Of a stretch of 64,000 nucleotides of DNA, positions 43,814-54,643 are shown one piece after another. The notes beneath the pieces are model-generated. The model saw nothing but the letters and a program-made list of their open reading frames with translations, was not told the origin of the DNA and did not search any database. The position numbers and the translations under genes are program-made. The stretch spans positions 4,588,001 through 4,652,000 of the forward strand of contig NZ_OX419519.1 of NCBI RefSeq assembly GCF_948472415.1, written 5' to 3'. How positions within the stretch are numbered: position 1 is the first letter of the stretch; each line of letters opens with the position of its first letter. Source of the stretch: Kitasatospora fiedleri. GTDB taxonomy: Bacteria > Actinomycetota > Actinomycetes > Streptomycetales > Streptomycetaceae.

Positions 43814-44071
43814 ATGGGGGTATGGACCGTGATCCGGTCAGAGCGCGTGGGCAAGGTCGTCGGAGGCACCGTCCTGTGCCTGGCCGCCGGAGGATGGGTC
43901 GCCGGGCCCGCCGCGGCCGCCGAACCCACCTCCGTCCCGGAGCCCGCCGCGGCTCGGATCGCCCCGCCCACCGGCTCGGTCGGCTCGGCCGGCGGGTACG
44001 CGGTCGGCGGCGGCCTGGTGGTGGTGGCCGGCGGCGCGGCGGCCTGGCTGCGCAAGCGCAGGCGGGCCTGA
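43814..44071 (+). CDS. Small exported protein with C-terminal membrane tail
   Basis: About 85 residues: signal peptide (VGKVVGGTVLCLAAGGWVAGPAAAAEP), a short Pro/Ser/Ala segment of about 20 residues, then a hydrophobic helix (GGYAVGGGLVVVAGGAAAWL) and a basic end RKRRRA. This resembles a sortase tail but I see no LPxTG motif. Function unknown. ATG at 43814 is given; GTG at 43829 preceded by GGGGG is an alternative. A CTGACCTGGGGTCAG palindrome lies 60 bases upstream. Confidence 0.6.
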   Translation: MGVWTVIRSERVGKVVGGTVLCLAAGGWVAGPAAAAEPTSVPEPAAARIAPPTGSVGSAGGYAVGGGLVVVAGGAAAWLRKRRRA

Positions 44072-44101
44072 ACGCGGGCCTGAACGAAGGACGCGCGAAC
44101 G

Positions 44102-44144
44102 GCGGCGGCCCGCCCCCTCGGTGGACGAGGGGGCGGGCCGCCGC
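44102..44144. terminator. Bidirectional terminator, 19-bp stem
   Basis: Arms 44102-44120 and 44126-44144 are perfectly complementary (core GGCGGCCCGCCCCCTCG) with loop GTGGA, between the small exported protein and the convergent ppc gene. Confidence 0.88.
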
Positions 44145-44161
44145 GGTGCGCGGTGCGCGGA

Positions 44162-46957
<2,796 letters not shown>

Positions 46958-47161
46958 GGCTGTCTCCCTGTGGTGGTGGGGTTCGGCAACGGCTCTGACA
47001 TCACCGCGGTGCGGGTGACGGGTGCGGACCGCGCTGTCCGACGGGCAACAGCATAGGTGGCACGGGGTGCCAGAACGGAGAGGTGGCCGGATGGCGGACA
47101 GGTCGGACGGGGTCGGGTGCGCGCCCCCGGCCGGCGACCCCCACTGCGTATCGTGTCGGTC

Positions 47162-48430
47162 ATGAGTGAGAAGCCGGCGGGGGACGGCCTGTGGTGGTGG
47201 ACGCGCAGACGCGGCGCGGCGCTGGACCTGGCACTGGCCGCGGTGTCGGCGGTGGAGTGCGCCGCGGGGGCGTACGGGCTGGTCCGGGACCGGCTGGGCT
47301 GGGGCCCGCCCGCGACGGTGGTCTGCGTGGTGCTGGGGGCGCTCGCCGGGGCGTCGCTGGTGGTGCGGCGCCGGTGGCCGGTGGTGCCGGTGGTGGTGGC
47401 GCTGGTGTTCGTGCCGGGGTTCTTCGGGGTGGTGCTGCTGGCGGTGTCGCTGTACACGCTGGCGGCGACCTGGGAGTGGCCCTCGCGGCGGGCCCGGGTG
47501 GTGGTGCTGTCGGCGGTCGCGATGGTGGAGACCTTCGGCATGGTGCTGTTCGCCACCACGGCGCCCAGCAAGGCGCCGCCCGCCGAACCGCTGCCGCCGA
47601 CCTGGGTGTTCGTGGTGATCTCGGCGTTCGTCGCGGTCGGCATGGCGGTGGCCCCGATGGTGACCGGCCTGTACGTGGGGGCGCGGCGGCGGCTGGTGGA
47701 GTCGCTCAAGGACCGGGCCCAGGGCCTGGAGACCGAGCTGACCCTGCTGGCCGAGCAGGCCCGGGAGCGGGCCTGGCGGGCCCGGGCCGAGGAGCGCACC
47801 CGGATCGCCCGGGAGATGCACGACGTGGTCGCGCACCGGGTCAGCCTGATGGTGGTGCACGCCGCCGCGGTGGAGCGGATCGTCCCCAAGGACCCGGCGA
47901 AGGCCCGGCAGTCGGCGAAGCTGATCGGCGAGACCGGCCGGCAGGCGCTGGACGAACTGCGGGAGATCCTGGGCGTGCTGCGGATGACCGAGCCGCAGGA
48001 GCAGGTCGAGGCGCCGGTCGGCGGGCTGGGCGAACTGCCGGAGCTGGTCGAGCAGTCCCGGGTGGCGGGCATGGCGGTGGCGCTGGCGGTCAGCGGCGAG
48101 CCCCGGGCGTACGTCGCCGAGGCCGAGCAGACCGCGTACCGGGTGGTGCAGGAGGGCCTGACCAACGCGCACAAGTACGCGGGTGGGGCGCGGGTCGCGG
48201 TGCTGCTGGCGTACGTGCCGAACGGGGTGCGGGTGTCGGTGGTGAACGACTGCCCGGGCACGGCGGCGCCGGTGGCGCTGCCCAGCGGCGGCAACGGGCT
48301 GGTCGGGATGCGCGAGCGGGTGGTGGCGCTCGGCGGCGCCTTCCACGCCGGGCCGGAGGACGGCGGCGGGTTCCGGGTGGAGGCGGTGCTGCCCTCGCGG
48401 CTGCGGCGCTCGGCCGGGTCGGCGGGCTGA
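47162..48430 (+). CDS. NarL-type two-component sensor histidine kinase (orphan)
   Basis: 422 residues. N-terminal membrane domain with about five helices (residues 20-180), then HisKA_3 with the phospho-acceptor His220 in RIAREMHDVVAHRVSLMV, and an HATPase domain with VVQEGLTNAHKYAGG and GGNGLVGMRERV. This is the family that partners with LuxR-type response regulators. No response regulator gene follows, unlike most of its relatives; the regulators at 30.5 and 32.4 kb are degenerate. Divergent from ppc. No clear Shine-Dalgarno precedes ATG 47162. Confidence 0.88.
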   Translation: MSEKPAGDGLWWWTRRRGAALDLALAAVSAVECAAGAYGLVRDRLGWGPPATVVCVVLGALAGASLVVRRRWPVVPVVVALVFVPGFFGVVLLAVSLYTLAATWEWPSRRARVVVLSAVAMVETFGMVLFATTAPSKAPPAEPLPPTWVFVVISAFVAVGMAVAPMVTGLYVGARRRLVESLKDRAQGLETELTLLAEQARERAWRARAEERTRIAREMHDVVAHRVSLMVVHAAAVERIVPKDPAKARQSAKLIGETGRQALDELREILGVLRMTEPQEQVEAPVGGLGELPELVEQSRVAGMAVALAVSGEPRAYVAEAEQTAYRVVQEGLTNAHKYAGGARVAVLLAYVPNGVRVSVVNDCPGTAAPVALPSGGNGLVGMRERVVALGGAFHAGPEDGGGFRVEAVLPSRLRRSAGSAG

Positions 48431-48511
48431 CGGGCTGACGGGCCGCTGCTCGGCGGGGCGTTGCGGGAGGGGCCGCCCGCTGCTCGGCCCGGCGCGGGCA
48501 GGCCCGCGCGG

Positions 48512-48970
48512 TCAGTCCTGGGCGGTGCGCAGCCGGTGCGGGGCGCGGCCGAGGACCAGGGTGCCGATCGCCCGGTCGACGCTGTCGCCGAGGAACCACT
48601 CGCCGGTGTGGTCGAGGCTGTAGACCCGGCCCTGCTCGTCGACGGCCAGCAGGGCCTGCCCGTACAGCTCCTCGCCGAGCGGGGCCAGCCGGGTGTCCAG
48701 GGCCCGGCCGAGGTCGGCGAGGGTGCGCGGGGCGTGCAGGCCGCAGCGCGGGTCGAGCAGGAACGGGGTGCGGGCCAGGGTGGCGCCCGCCCCCGGGACG
48801 TCGAAGGCCAGGCCGCCGAACTCGGCCCACGCCTCGATCGCGGCCGGGAACACCGCGTGCTGCGGCTCCAGCGGACCGCCGTACGCGACCAGGGCGTCGG
48901 CCCACAGCTCGGCCTGCCGGATCTCCCAGCGGCCGGGGTGCCAGCCGGCCTGCTTGAGCGCGGCGGCCAC
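48512..48970 (-). CDS. SUKH-3 family immunity-like protein
   Basis: 152 residues or slightly more. SUKH-3 signatures: ALKQAGWHPGRWE at the N-terminus, AIEAWAEFGGLAFDVPG, TPFLLDPRCGLHAP, LGEELYGQALLAVDEQGRVY and a final TGEWFLGDSVDRAIGTLVLG. The frame stays open upstream and reads VRTQPRFPADV before the given GTG, which fits homologues, so the true start may be a non-standard codon near 49015. It follows the deaminase gene (49083-49538) on the same strand. SUKH proteins neutralise polymorphic toxins in many bacteria. Confidence 0.78.
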   Translation of the reverse strand: MAAALKQAGWHPGRWEIRQAELWADALVAYGGPLEPQHAVFPAAIEAWAEFGGLAFDVPGAGATLARTPFLLDPRCGLHAPRTLADLGRALDTRLAPLGEELYGQALLAVDEQGRVYSLDHTGEWFLGDSVDRAIGTLVLGRAPHRLRTAQD

Positions 48971-49027
48971 GTCGGCCGGGAAGCGGGGCTGGGTGCGGAC
49001 GGGGCCGGCGTTCAGGGCGTGCTCCGG

Positions 49028-49077
49028 GAGTTCGGGGACGGGGGGTCGGGGACGGGGGAGTTCGGGACCGGGGGACG
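49028..49077. repeat. Short GC-rich tandem repeat
   Basis: Three imperfect copies of about 15-16 bp based on GTTCGGGGACGGGGG, between the SUKH-3 and deaminase genes. It blurs the SUKH-3 start. Confidence 0.6.
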
Positions 49078-49082
49078 GGCGC

Positions 49083-49538
49083 TCAGCGGCCGGGCGGGCC
49101 GACCTCGACGCTGGCCACGTTCAGGTGCTCCAGCAGCGGGGCGCAGGAGCGGCACGGCGGCGCGTGCGTGCCGTGCGCCGGATCGCCCTCCTCGCGGATG
49201 CGCAGCGTGGTCATCCGGGCCCCCTTGAGCGCCTTGCGGGCCTCCTGCACCGTCATCGGCTTGCGCGCGGCCCGCTTCGAACGGGACGCGTCGACCTGCC
49301 CCAGGTACTGGGACAGCAGCGCCGCCTCCGGGCAGCGGCCGACGAAGCGCTCGCGCTTCTCCGCCGGCAGCGCCGCCAGGAACGCGCCGACCAGCGGGTG
49401 CAGTATCGGCGCCGGCTCCGACTTGTCCCCGGCCAGCGTGTGCACCGTGCCGCCGCGCAGCGACAGCGCGGCCGCCACCGCGGGCAGCAGGCTGTCGCGC
49501 TGGTGGCGCAACACGGGCGGCGGGCCCGACTGGTCCAT
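49083..49538 (-). CDS. YwqJ-related putative deaminase
   Basis: 151 residues of the cytidine-deaminase superfamily as found in polymorphic toxins. The zinc-site motifs are present: C69-P70-E71 in VGRCPEAALLSQYL and PCxxC (C129, C132) in HAPPCRSCAPLLEHLNV. The N-terminus (PPVLRHQRDSLLPAVAAALSLRGG) matches stand-alone streptomycete homologues. There is no signal peptide, secretion domain or repeat region, so it is not a classical exported toxin. ATG with GAGGAG 5 bases upstream. Encoded immediately before the SUKH-3 gene, as an apparent deaminase/immunity pair. Confidence 0.82.
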   Translation of the reverse strand: MDQSGPPPVLRHQRDSLLPAVAAALSLRGGTVHTLAGDKSEPAPILHPLVGAFLAALPAEKRERFVGRCPEAALLSQYLGQVDASRSKRAARKPMTVQEARKALKGARMTTLRIREEGDPAHGTHAPPCRSCAPLLEHLNVASVEVGPPGR

Positions 49539-49846
49539 GACTGCTCCTCGGCGTTGTGCGGCGCACGGCAGTTCTCCGCTGCCGGGGGTCTGCTGACGGA
49601 CGGTGGATCACGCACGGTAGCGGGACCCACGGACAGTGAATCCTCACCCCAGAGCATCCAGCCTGCCAAACCGATGCGGCGCGCGCCGCGCCGGGGTGCG
49701 GACACGGGGCGCGCGGAGGTGTACGGAGGGCCGAACCGCCGCCCCCCGCGCCCCGGGCGGCCCGCAGCGGTTTTGCCGATTGTGCCCCGGCGGGCCGGGC
49801 CGGGCCGGTACGGTTCGAGCGACGCGGCGGCAAGGGGGGTCTTGCG
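49539..49846. other. Intergenic region, no gene seen
   Basis: 308 bases between the divergent deaminase and Gfo/Idh/MocA genes. It must hold both promoters. I see no clear terminator, tRNA or conserved operator; the right half is a CG-rich run (GGCGGGCCGGGCCGGGCCGG). Confidence 0.6.
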
Positions 49847-51052
49847 ATGGGGTCGAACGTCGTGGCGCACGAGGCGCCTGGGGAACACGTGCCCACACCG
49901 GGCAGCACCGAACAGCGCCCCGACCGGCCGATCGGCCTGGCCGTGGTCGGCGCCGGCTACTGGGGCCCGAACCTGGTCCGCAACGCCCAGCAGACCGCCG
50001 CTCTGCGGCTGCACTGGCTGTGCGACCTCGACGAACAGCGCTCCCGCAAGGTCCTGGGCGAGTACTCGACGGTCGCCGCCACCACCTCGTACGAGCAGGT
50101 GCTCGCCGACGAGCGGGTCCGGGCGGTGGCCATCGCCACCCCGGCCGGCGCCCACCACCGGCTGGCCCGGGCCGCGCTGGAGGCCGGCAAGCACGTCCTG
50201 GTGGAGAAGCCGATCACCACCACCGTCGAGGAGGCCGCCGACCTGGTCGCCCTCGCCGAGGAGCGCGGCCTGGTCCTGATGTGCGACCACACCTTCTGCT
50301 ACACGCCGGTGGTGCGCCGCATCCGCGAACTCGTGCACGGCGGCGAGATCGGCGACGTCCAGTTCTTCGACTCGGTGCGGATCAACCTCGGCCTGGTCCA
50401 GCCCGACGTCGACGTGCTGTGGGACCTCGCCCCGCACGACCTGTCCATCCTCGACTTCGTGCTGCCCCCGGGCGTCGAACCCGTCGGCGTCAGCGCCCAG
50501 GCCGCCGACCCGATCGGCGCCGGCCGGGCCTGCGTCGCCTACCTGACGCTGCGGCTGTCCAACGGCGCGCTCGCCCACTGCCACGTCAACTGGCTCTCCC
50601 CGACCAAGGTCCGCACCACGCTGATCGGCGGCTCCCGCCGCACCCTGGTCTGGGACGACCTCAACCCGCAGGCCAGGCTCGCGATCCACGACCGCGGCGT
50701 CGATCTCACCCCGCCCGACGAACTCACCGACGCCATCCGGCACCGCGCCCTGATCTCCTACCGGGTCGGCGACGTGATCGCCCCCGCCCTGGTCGAACAG
50801 GAGGCGCTGCGCAACGTGATGGCCGAGTTCGCCGCCGCCATCACCGAGGGCCGTGCCCCGCTCACCGACGGCCGGGCCGGACTGCGCGTGCTGCGCCTGC
50901 TGCACGCCGCCTCCCGCAGCCTCGAACTCGGCGGCGCGACCGTCCCGGTGGACGCCTCCGCCGACGGCCCCGCCGCCGTCGACAGCGGGGCCGACGCCGC
51001 CGCGCTGCTCACCCGCCAGCTCTCCGCCCAGCAGAAGGCCGCCGCCCGATGA
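49847..51052 (+). CDS. Gfo/Idh/MocA family sugar oxidoreductase
   Basis: 401 residues. NAD-binding IGLAVVGAGYWGPNLVRN, family EKP motif in HVLVEKPITTTVEEA, and the substrate domain with LWDLAPHDLSILDFVL. This GxGYWGPN subgroup includes WlbA/WbpB, which oxidise C3 of UDP-GlcNAc-uronate. Together with the following epimerase and two aminotransferases it suggests synthesis of an amino sugar. ATG after a G-rich RBS; the stop overlaps the next start (ATGA). Confidence 0.9.
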   Translation: MGSNVVAHEAPGEHVPTPGSTEQRPDRPIGLAVVGAGYWGPNLVRNAQQTAALRLHWLCDLDEQRSRKVLGEYSTVAATTSYEQVLADERVRAVAIATPAGAHHRLARAALEAGKHVLVEKPITTTVEEAADLVALAEERGLVLMCDHTFCYTPVVRRIRELVHGGEIGDVQFFDSVRINLGLVQPDVDVLWDLAPHDLSILDFVLPPGVEPVGVSAQAADPIGAGRACVAYLTLRLSNGALAHCHVNWLSPTKVRTTLIGGSRRTLVWDDLNPQARLAIHDRGVDLTPPDELTDAIRHRALISYRVGDVIAPALVEQEALRNVMAEFAAAITEGRAPLTDGRAGLRVLRLLHAASRSLELGGATVPVDASADGPAAVDSGADAAALLTRQLSAQQKAAAR

Positions 51053-52029
51053 ACGCCGCCGTCCCGCTCGAAGGCTCCCGCTGCCTGGTCACCGGCGGCG
51101 CCGGCACCATCGGCTCCACCGTCGTCGACCAGCTGGTCGAGGCCGGCGCCCGCGAGGTCGTCGTGCTCGACAACTTCGTCCGCGGCCGGACGGCCAACCT
51201 GGCCCGCGCCCGGGAACTCGCCGCCCCCGGCCAGCTGCGGGTCGTCGACGGCGACATCCGCGACCGCGCCCTGCTGCGCGAACTGCTCGCGCCCGGCACC
51301 GACGCGCTGTTCCACCTCGCCGCGATCCGGATCACCCAGTGCGCCGCCGAACCCCGGCTCGCCCTGGAGGTGATGGTCGACGGCACCTTCGACGTGGTCG
51401 AAGCCGCCGCCGAGACCGGCGTCGGCAAGGTGATCGCCTCCTCCACCGCCTCGGTGTACGGCCTCGCCGACGCCTTCCCGACGCCCGAGACCCAGCACCC
51501 GTACCACAACGACACCCTGTACGGCGCCGCCAAGGTCTTCAACGAGGGCCTGCTGCGCAGCTTCCACGCCATGCACGGCCTCGACTACGTCGCGCTGCGG
51601 TACTTCAACGTGTACGGCCCCCGGATGGACGTGCACGGCCGCTACACCGAGGTGTTCATCCGCTGGATGGAGCGGATCGCCGCCGGACGGCCCCCGCTGA
51701 TCTTCGGCGACGGCGCCCAGACCATGGACTTCGTCTACACCGCGGACATCGCCCGGGCCAACCTGCTGGCCGCCGCCGCCCCGGTCACCGACCGGGTCTA
51801 CAACATCGCCTCCGGCACCGAGGTCTCGCTGCGCGGCCTGGCCGACGCCCTGCTCGTCGCCATGGACTCCGGCCTGGACGTCGAGCACGGCCCCGCCCGG
51901 GACACCGCCGGCGGCGTGGTCCGGCGCCTCGCCGACATCTCCGCCGCCGAGCGCGACCTCGGCTGGAAGCCCGAACTCGGCCTCACCGACGGGCTGCGCG
52001 AGCTCGTCGCCTGGTGGCGCGAGCAGTAA
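51049..52029 (+). CDS. NAD-dependent epimerase/dehydratase
   Basis: 326 residues, extended SDR. LVTGGAGTIGSTVVDQLVEAG, FHLAAIRITQCAAEPRLA, SSTASVYG, catalytic LYGAAK, RYFNVYGPRMDVHGRYTEVFIRW. Resembles UDP-glucose/UDP-GlcNAc 4-epimerases and related 4,6-dehydratases of sugar clusters; the ITQCAAEP motif is typical of this subgroup. Translation is coupled to the upstream oxidoreductase by ATGA overlap. Confidence 0.9.
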   Translation: MNAAVPLEGSRCLVTGGAGTIGSTVVDQLVEAGAREVVVLDNFVRGRTANLARARELAAPGQLRVVDGDIRDRALLRELLAPGTDALFHLAAIRITQCAAEPRLALEVMVDGTFDVVEAAAETGVGKVIASSTASVYGLADAFPTPETQHPYHNDTLYGAAKVFNEGLLRSFHAMHGLDYVALRYFNVYGPRMDVHGRYTEVFIRWMERIAAGRPPLIFGDGAQTMDFVYTADIARANLLAAAAPVTDRVYNIASGTEVSLRGLADALLVAMDSGLDVEHGPARDTAGGVVRRLADISAAERDLGWKPELGLTDGLRELVAWWREQ

Positions 52030-52053
52030 CCGCCCGAGCCCGGACGCGCCCGC

Positions 52054-52080
52054 GGGGGCGCGGGGAACCGCGCGGACCGG
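52054..52080 (+). repeat. Dispersed repeat copy (20-mer family)
   Basis: GGGGCGCGGGGAACCGCGCG at 52055-52074, identical to the arm of the hairpin at 6311-6330, here without the second arm. Lies after the epimerase stop and before the first DegT gene. Confidence 0.7.
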
Positions 52081-52167
52081 AGGGCTCCCGTCAGCAGGAC
52101 CGCGCCGGGACGGGCCAGTCGCACCGGGGCGCGACCCGGCTGTGCGTGAACCGAGGAGGAGCACCCG

Positions 52168-53301
52168 ATGACCATCCCCGTCATGATCCCGTGGCTCGGC
52201 GAGGAGGAGGCCGAGGCCGCCGCCGAGGCCGTCCGCTCCGGGTGGGTCGCGCAGGGCCCCCGGGTGGCCGCGTTCGAGAAGGCGTTCGCCGAGCACACCG
52301 GCGCGCCGCACGCCGTCGCGGTGTCCAACTGCACCACCGCCCTGCACCTGGCGATGATCGGCGCCGGGGTCGGCCCCGGCGACGAGGTCGTCGTCCCCTC
52401 GCTGTCGTTCGTCGCCACCGCCAACGCCGTCACCTACGTCGGGGCCGTACCGGTCTTCGCCGACGTCGACCCGGCCACCGCCAACCTCACCCCCGCCACC
52501 GTCGCGCCGCTGCTCACCGCGCGCACCCGGGCCGTGATCGCCGTCGACCAGGGCGGCGTCCCCGTCGACCTGGACGCGATCCGCGCCCTGGTCGAACCGC
52601 GCGGCATCGCCGTGGTCGAGGACGCCGCGTGCGCCGCCGGCTCCGTCTACCGGGGCCGCCCGGCCGGCGCGGGCGCCGCGATCTCCGCCTACTCCTTCCA
52701 CCCGCGCAAGCTGCTCACCACCGGCGAGGGCGGCATGCTCACCCTCCAGGACGGCGAACTCGCCGCCCGGCTGCGGCGGCTGCGCGAGCACGGCATGAGC
52801 GTCTCGGCCGCCGACCGGCACGCCGGGGCGGGCGGCGCGGGCGTGGTGGAGACCTACGACGAGATCGGCTTCAACCACCGGATGACCGACGTCCAGGCCG
52901 CGATCGGCCTGGTCCAGCTCGGCAAGCTCCCCGCGATGGTCGCCCGGCGGCGCGAACTCGCCGACCACTACCGCGAGTTGCTCGGCCCCGAACTGGCCGC
53001 CCGGACGGTCGCCGACCCGCCGCACGGCACCGCGAACTTCCAGTCGCTCTGGCTGCTGCTCCCCGAGGACGCCCCCGACCGGGGCGAGGTGCTGACCCGG
53101 CTCGCCGCCGACGGCGTCTCGGCGCGGCGCGGCATCATGGCGGCGCACCTGGAGGCCCCGTACAAGGGGACGGCGCGGGTGCCGCTGCCCGCGACGGAGC
53201 TGATCACCGCGCGGTCGCTGATCCTGCCGCTCTACCACTCGCTCGGCCACGAGCAGGTCCAGCACGTCGTCTCGGCCCTCAAGGCGGCCCTGGGGCGTTG
53301 A
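52168..53301 (+). CDS. DegT/DnrJ/EryC1/StrS sugar aminotransferase (first)
   Basis: 377 residues, PLP-dependent. Motifs: VSNCTTALHLAM, VVVPSLSFVATANAV, VEDAACAAGSVYRG and the PLP-Lys K181 in YSFHPRKLLTTGEGGML. The usual VHxxG stretch reads VDQGGVPVDLDAI. It installs an amino group on a keto nucleotide-sugar. RBS GAGGAGGAG. Flanked by inverted copies of the dispersed 20-mer, the only gene of the cassette that is. Confidence 0.92.
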   Translation: MTIPVMIPWLGEEEAEAAAEAVRSGWVAQGPRVAAFEKAFAEHTGAPHAVAVSNCTTALHLAMIGAGVGPGDEVVVPSLSFVATANAVTYVGAVPVFADVDPATANLTPATVAPLLTARTRAVIAVDQGGVPVDLDAIRALVEPRGIAVVEDAACAAGSVYRGRPAGAGAAISAYSFHPRKLLTTGEGGMLTLQDGELAARLRRLREHGMSVSAADRHAGAGGAGVVETYDEIGFNHRMTDVQAAIGLVQLGKLPAMVARRRELADHYRELLGPELAARTVADPPHGTANFQSLWLLLPEDAPDRGEVLTRLAADGVSARRGIMAAHLEAPYKGTARVPLPATELITARSLILPLYHSLGHEQVQHVVSALKAALGR

Positions 53302-53363
53302 CGCGGGGGCGCCCGCACGTGCGACGTCCGCTCCCCGCCGCGACCCTTCCGTCGTCCGTCCCC

Positions 53364-53390
53364 CGCTCCGCGCAGTTCCCCGCGCCCCTG
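53364..53390 (-). repeat. Dispersed repeat copy (20-mer family), inverted
   Basis: On the minus strand it reads AGGGGCGCGGGGAACTGCGC, one base different from the copies at 6311 and 52055. It lies between the two DegT genes. Confidence 0.7.
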
Positions 53391-53415
53391 GTCCCGCCCA
53401 CGAGAGGCTCCCACC

Positions 53416-54522
53416 GTGACCGACATCCCCCTGGTCGACCTGCACGCCGCGCACGCCGAGATCGCCGACGAGGTCCGCGCGGGCTTCGACGCGGTGCTGG
53501 CGAGCGGCGCCTACGTCAAGGGCCCCGACGTGGCCGCGTTCGAGCGGGAGTACGCGGCGTTCTGCGGCACGGCGCACGCGGTGGGGACGGCGAACGGCAC
53601 CGACGCGATCGAACTGGCGCTGCGCGCACTGGAGCTGGAGCCCGGCGGCGGGGTGGTGCTGCCCGCGAACACCTTCGTGGCCAGCGCCGAGGCGGTGGTC
53701 CGGGCCGGGCTGCGGCCGGTCCTGGTGGACGTGGACGAGGAGCACCTGCTGATCGACGTCGAGCAGGCCGCCGCCCGGGCGGCGGACGCCGTCGCGCTGC
53801 TGCCCGTCCACCTGAACGGCCAACTCGCCCCGATGGAGGCGCTGCTGGCGGCGGCCGACGGCCTACCGGTGGTCGAGGACGGCGCCCAGTCGCAGGGCGC
53901 GACCCGGCACGGGCGGCCCGCCGGCAGCTGGGGGCGGATCTCGGCCACCAGCTTCTACCCCGGCAAGAACCTCGGCGCGTACGGCGACGCGGGCGCGGTG
54001 GTCACCGACGACGCCGAACTCGCCCGCGCGGTGCGGCTGCTCGGCGACCACGGCTCGGACCGCAAGTACGTCCACGAGCGGTTCGGCTTCAACTCCCGGA
54101 TGGACACCCTGCAGGCCGTGGTGCTGCGCGCCAAGCTCCGCCGCCTGCCCGCCTGGAACGAGGCCCGCCGGGCCGCCGCCGAACGCTACGACAAGCTGCT
54201 CGGCGACCTGGACGGGATCACCCTGCCGCGCACCCTGCCCGGCAACGCGCACGTCTGGCACCTGTACGCGGTGCGGGTCGAGCGCGACCGGGACGGCGTG
54301 CTGGCCGCCCTCCAGGAGGCCGGGATCGGCGCCGGCGTGCACTACCCCGTCCCGGTCCACCTCCAGCCCGCGTTCCGCCACCTCGGCCATCCGGAAGGCG
54401 CCTTCCCGGTCACCGAGCGGGCCGCCGGGCACCTGCTCACCCTGCCGCTGTTCCCGCAGCTCACCGAGGTCCAGCAGACCCGGGTCGCCGAGACGCTGGC
54501 CGCCGCGCTGCGCCGCCGCTGA
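53416..54522 (+). CDS. DegT/DnrJ/EryC1/StrS sugar aminotransferase (second)
   Basis: 368 residues. VGTANGTDAIELALRAL, VVLPANTFVASAEAV, VLLPVHLNGQ, VVEDGAQSQGATRHG and PLP-Lys K184 in SFYPGKNLGAYGDAGAV; ends with GVHYPVPVHLQPAF. This sequence group covers 3-amino transferases such as WbpE, QdtB and FdtB. It is clearly different from the first DegT (no recent duplication), so two distinct amination steps are possible. GTG start, GAGAGG upstream. Confidence 0.92.
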   Translation: MTDIPLVDLHAAHAEIADEVRAGFDAVLASGAYVKGPDVAAFEREYAAFCGTAHAVGTANGTDAIELALRALELEPGGGVVLPANTFVASAEAVVRAGLRPVLVDVDEEHLLIDVEQAAARAADAVALLPVHLNGQLAPMEALLAAADGLPVVEDGAQSQGATRHGRPAGSWGRISATSFYPGKNLGAYGDAGAVVTDDAELARAVRLLGDHGSDRKYVHERFGFNSRMDTLQAVVLRAKLRRLPAWNEARRAAAERYDKLLGDLDGITLPRTLPGNAHVWHLYAVRVERDRDGVLAALQEAGIGAGVHYPVPVHLQPAFRHLGHPEGAFPVTERAAGHLLTLPLFPQLTEVQQTRVAETLAAALRRR

Positions 54523-54534
54523 CCTCCGGCGGGC

Positions 54535-54561
54535 ACCCGGCCGGGCGGTGTCCGGCCGGGT
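54535..54561 (+). terminator. Hairpin terminator after the sugar cassette
   Basis: ACCCGGCCGG / CCGGCCGGGT, perfect 10-bp stem, 7-base loop, 12 bases after the second DegT stop. Confidence 0.65.
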
Positions 54562-54643
54562 ACCACCGCGCCCCCGAACGCGGGCGGCCGTTGCCCTACG
54601 CTGGTCCCCGAGGACATCGGCTTCTGCCAGTGGGGGACCACAG

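Noticed and set aside
43949..44071. LPxTG sorting signal in the small exported protein
   Set aside because: Only the hydrophobic and basic tail is present; the residues before it (PPTGSVGSAGG) do not contain the motif.
46958..48346. N-terminal extension of ppc by about 460 codons
   Set aside because: The extension is antisense to the histidine kinase, is His/Arg/Pro-rich, and the family start with a good RBS is at 46957.
52054..53390. Insertion sequence or composite transposon
   Set aside because: The flanking inverted repeats are short, belong to a dispersed non-coding repeat family, and no transposase gene lies between or near them.
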